A stretch of DNA of 64,000 nt. It comes from Nitrospira sp. SG-bin2. GTDB taxonomy: Bacteria; Nitrospirota; Nitrospiria; Nitrospirales; Nitrospiraceae. Position numbers and translations under genes: made by a program. Shown one piece after another: positions 35,829-42,828 of the stretch. Every line of letters begins with the position of its first letter. Position 1 is the first letter of the stretch. Location: positions 1-64,000 of the forward strand of contig LVWT01000045.1 in NCBI GenBank assembly GCA_002083405.1, given 5' to 3'. The notes under the pieces are model-generated. The model did not search any database. It was not told where the DNA came from and saw only the letters and a list, made by a program, of their open reading frames with translations.

Positions 35829-36358
35829 GGGTGACCTCCCTCGTCGGCATGGGCCATATATGAATAGGCCGACAGCTTCGTCTGTGTCGGGCTCCATCGA
35901 ACGACCATCACGCGAATGACTCCCAAGGTAAACAGAATGCCGCCCAGCGCCGCCAGCGCCTGCCAATCCCCACCCTTGAACCACTGGGAAATCACTTCCG
36001 TCAGCATGACCACGAGGATTGTATCGACAATGAACGTCACCTTCACACGGCCTTCGCTGAAATAGGTTACTGTCGTCTTGAACACTTCGACGATCGCCAG
36101 CAAGATCAGCATGTCGATGATCACCTGTCGCAAGACCACCTCGGCCGGATGGCCGACAAGCATGAACAGGTCGAGAAATGATTTCAGGACGCCTCCGGTG
36201 AGTGCGGCCAGCAGGGTGACGATCATCAGGCTGAGCACCCCCTTGATACCGACGGCCCATACATCCATCAGGTCGATATTGCGCAGTCGGCCCCATCCGG
36301 AGTGCCCGTCGAGCAGGTGAGCCTCTATGGGTGTTGTTCTGAGTGGGTTAGAAGTCAT
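35825..36358 (-). CDS. PsiE-like membrane protein
   Basis: A 177-residue integral membrane protein with four hydrophobic segments (roughly VWAVGIKGVLSLMIVTLLAA, DMLILLAIVEVFKTTVTYFS, VTFIVDTILVVMLTEVI and ALAALGGILFTLGVIRVMVV), the layout of the phosphate-starvation-inducible PsiE family. The function of that family is not established. Start at ATG 36358 assumed. It overlaps the CBS gene upstream by 11 bases and the small gene downstream by four. Confidence 0.7.
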   Translation of the reverse strand: MTSNPLRTTPIEAHLLDGHSGWGRLRNIDLMDVWAVGIKGVLSLMIVTLLAALTGGVLKSFLDLFMLVGHPAEVVLRQVIIDMLILLAIVEVFKTTVTYFSEGRVKVTFIVDTILVVMLTEVISQWFKGGDWQALAALGGILFTLGVIRVMVVRWSPTQTKLSAYSYMAHADEGGHP

Positions 36359-36731
36359 CGGTTGACACCGGGCGAAGTAGGTCTCGAACAGAAAGCACCC
36401 CAACCACGGTGGTGGATTTGCACACCATCAAGTGTCGTGTGCCATGCCGCTGCATCAGGTCTGCTGCTTCAGTAATCGGCCGCCGCTCGTCGATGCCGAT
36501 CACCGGTGCACTCATAATCGCTGCAATGGGGAAGTGGGACGATTCTTGATCGGTCCCTACCACCTTCCGGACGATATCCGACTCCGTCACAATGCCGACG
36601 ATGTGGTGGTCATGCAACACAAAGACACTCCCGATCTTGCGACGGGACATTAGTTTCGCTGCATCGACGGCACTCATCGTTCCAGGCGCCGTGACTAATT
36701 CTCTGTTCATCAGTTGTCCGACAGTGATCAT
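36348..36731 (-). CDS. CBS-domain pair protein
   Basis: A 127-residue protein made of two CBS motifs: TVGQLMNRELVTAPGTMSAV with IVGIVTESDIVRKVV, and AAIMSAPVIGIDERRPITEA with VVGVLSVRDLL. CBS pairs bind adenine nucleotides and regulate partner proteins. AAGGAGGAG precedes the start. It heads a three-gene minus-strand unit with a PsiE-like membrane protein, which suggests, without proof, that it gates or senses for that protein. Confidence 0.88.
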   Translation of the reverse strand: MITVGQLMNRELVTAPGTMSAVDAAKLMSRRKIGSVFVLHDHHIVGIVTESDIVRKVVGTDQESSHFPIAAIMSAPVIGIDERRPITEAADLMQRHGTRHLMVCKSTTVVGVLSVRDLLRPVSTDDF

Positions 36732-37130
36732 GCAACTCCTCCTTCAGGAAACCCCGTTCATTGTTGTTTGATGTATTTGTGTGGAGGGTACTGCGCGTAC
36801 GTTGCAGGGCTGTGTCTTCGATGTAAAATCTCTGTTAACCCCGATCAGAAAGGCAGAGGTATATTCGACGGAATTTTTGCGGGCTACTTCCTGGCGGGCC
36901 AGCTTTCCATTGAGGCAGTCTTCTGCGCAACGGCAGCGAAGAGGGCGAGGAGCCCCAGACATTCACTCACGAGTTGTTGAGAAAGAAAGCTTCTCGATCA
37001 GCGTGATGGGGAGAGTTTCTGGGCCGACGTGAGTGAATTCATGGGCGCCGAATGGGAAAGGTTCCCGACGAATATGAGGTCAAGCGCTTGAAGCAATGCG
37101 ATCAGTTGACGAAAGCGCCGCTCAGACCTG
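36732..37130. other. Gene-poor stretch
   Basis: No conserved protein was recognised on either strand. Short open frames here lack ribosome sites and have compositions like random sequence. Together with the following kilobase this looks like decayed accessory DNA. Confidence 0.45.
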
Positions 37131-37376
37131 TCAGGAAAGAATAGCCGAAGATCCGAATCGCCGAAAAGAGGAAAGGACAACGGGTAAATGACTGACTTCG
37201 GCCCACGACAGTACTGCAATCGTTTGCTCTGCTCCGAGAAAAGACTGAAGCAGCAGGAAGATACCGATGCTGAGGGCAATGATGCTGGGCCAGATTACCG
37301 AGAGAGCACCGAAAACGAATACAACCGTCATGGCCTCCAAAGCATGCCGGCCAAACCGGACATTGGGCGTGATCAT
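37131..37376 (-). CDS. Small membrane protein, hypothetical
   Basis: From ATG 37376, preceded by GGGAGGGCCCTC, the product is 81 residues with two adjacent hydrophobic stretches (ALEAMTVVFVFGALSVIWPS, IIALSIGIFLLLQSF). The C-terminal half is not obviously folded, and another frame across 36998..37279 continues a plausible sequence, so the 3' part may be frameshifted. No family is recognised. Confidence 0.4.
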   Translation of the reverse strand: MITPNVRFGRHALEAMTVVFVFGALSVIWPSIIALSIGIFLLLQSFLGAEQTIAVLSWAEVSHLPVVLSSFRRFGSSAILS

Positions 37377-37470
37377 GAGGGCCCTCCCTGGTCTGCTCTC
37401 TACCAAATGCATGAAAGGCGTTGATGTAAACTGGCGATATGATACTGCCTAAGGGGGCCTAACTGGCAAC

Positions 37471-37506
37471 TGGGCATGAGGCCTAATGCCTAGTGGGCAT
37501 GAGGCC
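37471..37506 (+). repeat. Short direct repeat TGGGCATGAGGCC
   Basis: TGGGCATGAGGCC occurs at 37471..37483 and 37494..37506, 23 bases apart, inside a cluster of related words (GGGGGCCTAACTGG, AGGCCTAATGCC, CAGTACGACTGGGC). The 23-base period is about two helical turns, so it could be a protein-binding array, or simple slippage debris. Confidence 0.5.
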
Positions 37507-37774
37507 CAGTACGACTGGGCACACTACCTACTAAGCGGTGGTCTTGTTACCAGGGTGTTGCAATGACAGAGCGTGACATCAGTACTCGATGCTCTGAAAT
37601 GTGACCTGTGCTTGTCGCAAACAGCCGACCTGCTCCATGCCTAAGTCTGCGAACGCCTCTGCCGCCGCGCAACAGAATGGCTGTTGGCAACGCTAGCAAA
37701 GCCAGACCCCATGGCTCATTCAAGTCAGGTCAGGTTGCCAGGTGAGAATGAGCACGCCGCAGGCGAGGACGGTT

Positions 37775-37912
37775 CTACAGATTGACCTGGTAATGTGTGC
37801 TCCGGCCGCCGCCGATGGCAGTGAACACGCCTTTGTCCGCCAAATTCTGCGAGTCGCGTGTGGCTGTGGCCTTTGATGCGCCGGTGATGGTCGTGTATTT
37901 CGTAGCGCTCAT
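37775..37912 (-). pseudogene. Remnant of a Fic-family protein C-terminus
   Basis: Minus-strand reading gives 45 residues including SATKYTTITGASKATATRDS, QNLADKGVFTAIGGGRSTHY and a final QVNL stop. This matches the winged-helix tail of large Fic-domain AMP-transferases (pattern KY..ITG.SKATATRDLQ.L..KG). An in-frame stop lies eleven codons before it, and a neighbouring frame reads NELDSSGLVVGE, as expected of a frameshifted remnant. No catalytic HPFxxGNGR motif was found nearby. Confidence 0.65.
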
Positions 37913-38045
37913 GCTACTCACCTACGACAAGGCCACTGCTATCCAGTTCATTGCGATGAAAAGCATGAGCCGGATAGTGGCCATTTTCAGCTCATGGGAG
38001 CGACGTGAGGTAGACTGATGACTGTTGTGAGTAGCTAGAAACAAG

Positions 38046-38081
38046 AAGCCCCAGACCGTTCTTACGAGCGGTCTGGGGCTT
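38046..38081 (-). terminator. Terminator of the minus-strand Ig-like lipoprotein gene
   Basis: AAGCCCCAGACCG (38046..38058) and CGGTCTGGGGCTT (38069..38081) form a perfect 13-bp stem. On the minus strand it lies 19 bases after the stop of the 38101 gene and is followed by CTTGTTTCT. Confidence 0.85.
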
Positions 38082-38100
38082 GAAGATGCCGGAGTGGAGG

Positions 38101-38466
38101 TTATTCCACTTCGACGGTGATCGTATGAGAAGCCACGACGGGATCGTGATCCTTGGTCGCCCCGTTCAGGGAGACCTTATGTGTTCCCTTGCTCAGACTC
38201 TTGATCGTTCCGGAAAATCCCTTCTGATATTCGCCGTCTACATAGGCATGGACATGCGTCGCCTGCGTTCCCTTGGTCAAGTCATACTTGATCTCGAAGG
38301 TGTCGCTGACTTTGGCTCCGTCCTTGGGGGACGTAATCACCAGCTTCGATCCGTCCTCAACCGGCGCTGCTGCCGGCTTATCTCCTGCCAAGGCCAGCCC
38401 TCCGCTGAGGCAGCCGGCCAATACGATTCCCAATCCCATCAACCCGATACGTCCCATCTGCTGCAT
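38101..38466 (-). CDS. Small Ig-like lipoprotein
   Basis: A 121-residue exported protein. The signal segment ends in LAGC (cysteine 19), a lipobox, although cleavage after ALA at about 26 is also possible. The rest is a single beta-sandwich-like domain (SPKDGAKVSDTFEIKYDLTK, THVHAYVDGEYQKGFSGTIK, GTHKVSL, THTITVEVE-type end). It is clearly paralogous to the protein at 53042. Function unknown; extracytoplasmic binding or surface role is a guess. Confidence 0.8.
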   Translation of the reverse strand: MQQMGRIGLMGLGIVLAGCLSGGLALAGDKPAAAPVEDGSKLVITSPKDGAKVSDTFEIKYDLTKGTQATHVHAYVDGEYQKGFSGTIKSLSKGTHKVSLNGATKDHDPVVASHTITVEVE

Positions 38467-38613
38467 TGCAACCTCCCTAGTTTGAACTCACTGAATGGAC
38501 ACGACGGCCTGTCCTGCTCTGCCGGATGTCCTTGTGCTTGTTGACCCGTCGTTCACCGGTAGAGCATACCGATACATTCTAATTTTCAAAATGGCGCTAG
38601 TCAATCCGTCCGT

Positions 38614-40878
38614 TTACAGCGCGCCGAACATTCGTTCGAAAAAGGCCTTGGTGAGCGTCATATGTTGCGTGATATCCGTCTGGAGATGCCTGGCCCCAGC
38701 TTGCCAATCATCCGTCGTATAGCCCACCCGTCGCGCCAGGAAGATAAACTCATCTGAATCAGTCGGGGGAAGAACGCGGTCTTTGGCGTTGCCCCGGACC
38801 ATCCGAAGGCCGTCGATGAGCATCCGGATGAAGAAATACGCCTTGCGTAAATTCTCGCCGTCCGGTCTCGTGACAATCCCGCACTCGACGAGCCCGGCGA
38901 GCGCCTGCATCGTGTTGGGTGTGCGTAACACGGAGCGCGTATGGCCGTGCATGATTTGGAGGTATTGCACGGCATATTCGATATCGACGATTCCGCCCGG
39001 ACTGTACTTGAGGTTGACCGTGCCATGCTCTACCAGTTGCTTCAGTTGCTGCCGGCGCAGGTCCAGGGCGACCGCGATGTCCCACGGGGTTCCACTGTAG
39101 ACATAGGCGTCACGATGGGCTTCGACACGTTTGCCCAGGGCTGCATCGCCCGCCACATGCCGCAGTTTGATCAAGGATTGCCGCTCGAACGGAGCGGCGA
39201 GGCCTGCGTCACTGTAATACCCGATGATTTCGTCGAACGGATTTGTCAGAGAGCCTTTGCCGCCGTGGGGACGGAGGCGCACGTCGAGATGGAAGATCCC
39301 CTCCTGTCTGGACTCGATCCACTGCAGCAGCTCCTGCCCTAGGCGTTCGAAGTATTCACTGTTGTCGATGGCCTGTTTGCCGCCGGTACGCCCTGCGTCG
39401 CCGTAGACGAACAGGACTTCGATATCGGAGGCATAGCCCAGTTCACGGCCGCCGAATTTGCCCAACCCAAGAATCGTGAAGGGACAGGGTTTCTTATTGG
39501 CCAAACGCGGAGGGCCGTAGAGCTTGTTTAATTTGGCCTGGCAGTCCTTCAGGCTCCGGTCCACGATCACTTCAGCCAACTGGGTGAGCGCGCCGGAAAA
39601 GTCGGCCAGCGCGATCCCCGGCTCGACGATGTGCTTCATGTCGATACGAAACAGCTCGCGGTCCTTAAAGGTGTTCAAGGCGGTCTTGCGCGCGTCGGCG
39701 GTTTTGGCCTGGCCCACGAAGCGATCAATCTCTCTGCGGAGTGATGTTCGAGGCTTGGCCAGCGGGGCGTCACGATAGTCCTGCAGGAGCGGCAGGAGGT
39801 TGGTGTGTTGCCGGCGCAGAAAGTCTTCCCAGAGAAAGTCGCTGGTGCCGAGTAAGCGGGCGAGGAGCGGAAACGTTTTTTTGTCGCTGAGCAGCGCAAG
39901 GGCCTGCTGCTGGGCCTTGCCTTTCGTCCCTTGCACGATGAGGTCGAGGAACTGGTCGAAGGCTTCGAGGGCTTTGGTCGGGTCCGGTGCCCAGGTCAAC
40001 GCATGGGTGAACTGCTTGATGAGCACGGCTGTCAAGCGCAACTGTTGCTGATCGGTCGGATCGGTCAGCTTCTGCCCGTAGCGATTGCGGACATAGAAGC
40101 GGTCGTGCAGCTTGGCGTCCTCGATGTCGATTTGCGCTTTGGAGATATAGACATTGCGCATCGCGAGCGCGTTGGCGAAGGCGTAAAGAAACGCGGGGGT
40201 ATCGTCTGATCGGATGTCCATAATCGTGTCTGTCTGAGACTGGCTGTTGTCGAAGGTGATTTGGACGGGATGGAGCAGGCCGCTGAAGGACCCGCGGCGC
40301 CGGCCGAGTTGTTCGACCAGCCGTCGATTTACCGCATGGCGGGCTTCTTCGAACTGGTTCGTGTCGAGCAGGCCGATGACGGAGCGCAGCTCCTGCGCAA
40401 GCCGGTTCTGTTCAACCGGTCCGAACGAGGCGCCGTGAACCGGTTGGACGCGGAAGATGTCGACGATTTTCTTGCTGCTCAGCCCCGGCCGCACATGTGG
40501 ACGCCGGCGCGGACTTTCATTGTAGGAGGCTTTGGCTGGTTTGGCCGATGCGGCTTCGGCGAACGTATAGATTTGGCCTTCTTCGATGTTTAATCCGAAG
40601 GAGGATAGGAGGCCGCAGATGGTGGCGAATTCGGCAAAATAGTCATAGGCGACGATGGTCACATCGGCACGGCCTCCCTGTTGTTCGGTGATCGAGAGTT
40701 CGCAGAGATGGTCCGGCGTCAGTTGAGCTGCCAGATGAATGTGCCTTGCAATGGCGGTTGGATCGACTCGCCGGAAATATTCCTGATCCATTCGGCTGAT
40801 AAAGTCGTGCAAAATGTCGGACGGGACGTCCTGGCAGTGAGACGTGACGGTCCGGAGAATCTCTTCGCGGTTGTCCAT
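38614..40878 (-). CDS. ACT-domain protein with GlnE-type nucleotidyltransferase domain
   Basis: A 754-residue protein. Two ACT-like regions (about residues 58-110 and 203-272; the second, with HDRFYVRNRYGQKL, resembles GlnD ACT domains) precede a nucleotidyltransferase domain (about 400-600) with GLGKFGGRELGYASDIEVLF and the third acidic site in LDVRLRPHGG, then a helical C-terminus as in GlnE. It resembles the adenylylating C-terminal half of GlnE. The motif is D485-x-E487 rather than D-x-D. It probably modifies glutamine synthetase under ACT-domain control, perhaps sensing glutamine. ATG 40878 is preferred to the upstream TTG. Confidence 0.82.
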   Translation of the reverse strand: MDNREEILRTVTSHCQDVPSDILHDFISRMDQEYFRRVDPTAIARHIHLAAQLTPDHLCELSITEQQGGRADVTIVAYDYFAEFATICGLLSSFGLNIEEGQIYTFAEAASAKPAKASYNESPRRRPHVRPGLSSKKIVDIFRVQPVHGASFGPVEQNRLAQELRSVIGLLDTNQFEEARHAVNRRLVEQLGRRRGSFSGLLHPVQITFDNSQSQTDTIMDIRSDDTPAFLYAFANALAMRNVYISKAQIDIEDAKLHDRFYVRNRYGQKLTDPTDQQQLRLTAVLIKQFTHALTWAPDPTKALEAFDQFLDLIVQGTKGKAQQQALALLSDKKTFPLLARLLGTSDFLWEDFLRRQHTNLLPLLQDYRDAPLAKPRTSLRREIDRFVGQAKTADARKTALNTFKDRELFRIDMKHIVEPGIALADFSGALTQLAEVIVDRSLKDCQAKLNKLYGPPRLANKKPCPFTILGLGKFGGRELGYASDIEVLFVYGDAGRTGGKQAIDNSEYFERLGQELLQWIESRQEGIFHLDVRLRPHGGKGSLTNPFDEIIGYYSDAGLAAPFERQSLIKLRHVAGDAALGKRVEAHRDAYVYSGTPWDIAVALDLRRQQLKQLVEHGTVNLKYSPGGIVDIEYAVQYLQIMHGHTRSVLRTPNTMQALAGLVECGIVTRPDGENLRKAYFFIRMLIDGLRMVRGNAKDRVLPPTDSDEFIFLARRVGYTTDDWQAGARHLQTDITQHMTLTKAFFERMFGAL

Positions 40879-40986
40879 TGTGCAGGCAGTATACCGCAAT
40901 GCCGTTCATTGTGTGAGAGGGAGCGCGCCAGTATAATGCCGCGCCAGACGGAGATGGCGAGGAACGTGAAACGTGAGGCGTGAAAC

Positions 40987-42723
40987 GTGAGGCGAAAGCC
41001 TGAGAAAGCCGGTAAGTCAGGATCACCGCCCGGGAAACTGGTGCCGGGTTTACGGAGGGCATCGACCGGGCCTGATCCGACTCCCGTCTTGCTGGCTGAA
41101 GAGCGGAAGCCCGAGCAGATCCGAGCCATTTTATCGGCCTATGGATTAAGGAATATCGAACAGGCCGACCGCAATCTTGGCACGATGGCCGGGGAACCGC
41201 ATGAGCGGCGTCAGTTGGCCGAGATCCTTCCACAGCTGTTAGCGGCCGTCGCGCGGACGGCCGATCCCGATCAAGCACTCAATCATTGGGAACGGCTGTT
41301 ATCAAACGTGACCCGCTCATCCTTTCTGGACTATCTGCGCAGTTGGCCGCGCATGGTGGAGGTCCTCGCGACGATTTTTGGCAACAGTGATTCGCTGGCT
41401 TTCACGATCGTTCGCGATCCCATGCTGGTCTATTGGCTGGCTGAGGAATCTGTGCTCTCGAAGCCGGCAACCCGTGCCGACATTGAACAGTCACTGCAAA
41501 AGCAGCTGGCCAGGTTGACGGCGAAGGAGTTGAAACTGGATGTGTTGCGCCGGGTGCGGCGGCGGGAGATGTTGCGGATTGGTGTGCGCGACCTGCTGCG
41601 CATGGCCGACGTGCCGGAGACCATGGCAGCCCTCTCCGATTTGGCCGGTGCCTTAATTCACGCAGCCTATCAGGTGGTGGATGCGGACTTGCGCTCCCTC
41701 TACGGCGTTCCCATGCATAAGAACCGGCGGGGGAAGTGGGTGGAGACCGGCTTTGCCGTGATGGGGATGGGGAAACTCGGCGGTCATGAGCTGAATTACA
41801 GCTCCGACGTTGATCTGATCTACGTCTACGCGTCGCATGAAGGAGAAACGAGGGCCCTGCGCGGAAAGCCAGCCGGGAAGCCGGCGGGTGCCGGTATTTC
41901 CAGCGAGGAATATTTTGAAATCCTCTCGCGCGAGCTGACCAAGGCGCTGGTCGAACAGACCAGAGAGGGGTACGTCTTTCGTGTGGATCTGCGTCTGCGG
42001 GCCGAAGGGTCCGTCGGGCAGTTAGCCCGCTCGCTGGCGGATTACAAAAAATATTACGAGACCAGAGGCATGGCGTGGGAACGATTGGCGCTCCTGAAAG
42101 CCTGGCCGGTGGCAGGGTCGACGGCGGTGGGGCAGGCGTTCTTGAAAATGGCCAGGCCGTTCATTTTTGGCGTGGGGAAGATGGATTGTGATGGAGCGCT
42201 GGCGATCGTGCAGAATGTGCGGGCGGTGAAGGAGATGATCGATGCGAAGATGGCCGAGCGCGGCCATGAGCGGCGCAATGTGAAGCTTGGAATCGGTGGC
42301 ATCAGGGAGATCGAATTTCTCGTGCAGACGGTACAGGTGTTGGCGGGGAGGCAGGCGCCGGCGCTTTTCGACCGCAGCACGCTCGGGGCGCTGCCCCGGT
42401 TTGTGACACGCAGGCTGCTCTCGGGCCGGGAGCGTGATGAGCTGACGGCGGCGTATCTCTTTCTACGCGATGTCGAGCACAAGCTTCAGATGGTCCATGA
42501 CCTCCAAACCCATGCGCTGCCGGATGAGACGGAGGAGTTGGAGCGTTGCGCCATCCGTGGGGGCTACGACGGCAGCGATCGGACTGCTGCCGTGAAGAAG
42601 TTCCTGGCGGATCATGCGGCCCATACGGCTGCCGTGCACCGGGCGTTTCAGTCGCTCTTCTATGAACCTACTACGTCGTCGGTATTCAAAGCGACTCTTC
42701 GGGTCATGGGAGCGAAGGGCTGA
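40987..42723 (+). CDS. GlnE half: single nucleotidyltransferase domain protein
   Basis: A 578-residue protein with an N-terminal helical region, then VMGMGKLGGHELNYSSDVDL (D274-x-D276), VDLRLRAEGSVGQLARSLAD, and GIGGIREIEFLVQTVQVLAG, followed by a helical tail. The ELN-S-SD-D pattern is closest to the N-terminal (deadenylylating) half of GlnE. With the divergent 754-residue gene it would make up both halves of a normal GlnE of about 950 residues. GTG start at 40987 lies in a short repeat, so the true start may be later. Confidence 0.85.
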   Translation: MRRKPEKAGKSGSPPGKLVPGLRRASTGPDPTPVLLAEERKPEQIRAILSAYGLRNIEQADRNLGTMAGEPHERRQLAEILPQLLAAVARTADPDQALNHWERLLSNVTRSSFLDYLRSWPRMVEVLATIFGNSDSLAFTIVRDPMLVYWLAEESVLSKPATRADIEQSLQKQLARLTAKELKLDVLRRVRRREMLRIGVRDLLRMADVPETMAALSDLAGALIHAAYQVVDADLRSLYGVPMHKNRRGKWVETGFAVMGMGKLGGHELNYSSDVDLIYVYASHEGETRALRGKPAGKPAGAGISSEEYFEILSRELTKALVEQTREGYVFRVDLRLRAEGSVGQLARSLADYKKYYETRGMAWERLALLKAWPVAGSTAVGQAFLKMARPFIFGVGKMDCDGALAIVQNVRAVKEMIDAKMAERGHERRNVKLGIGGIREIEFLVQTVQVLAGRQAPALFDRSTLGALPRFVTRRLLSGRERDELTAAYLFLRDVEHKLQMVHDLQTHALPDETEELERCAIRGGYDGSDRTAAVKKFLADHAAHTAAVHRAFQSLFYEPTTSSVFKATLRVMGAKG

Positions 42724-42750
42724 TCGAGGCTGAAACGGATACGAAACACG

Positions 42751-42780
42751 AAGGCCCCGGCGGTCTCCCGCCGGGGCCTT
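42751..42780. terminator. Bidirectional terminator between glnE-half and groL
   Basis: AAGGCCCCGGCGG (42751..42763) pairs perfectly with CCGCCGGGGCCTT (42768..42780) around a four-base loop. It lies 27 bases after the plus-strand stop and 48 bases after the groL stop on the other strand. Confidence 0.88.
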
Positions 42781-42828
42781 CATTTCCGACTCCGAGCTAT
42801 CGGCCATACGCCATCAGCTCTTCGTTTC

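Noticed and set aside
37440..37530. CRISPR array
   Set aside because: Only two copies of a 13-base word with a 10-base spacer; no regular repeat-spacer pattern and no cas genes.
37797..38018. Plus-strand 73-residue frame
   Set aside because: It runs antisense to the Fic-protein remnant, which explains the sequence better.
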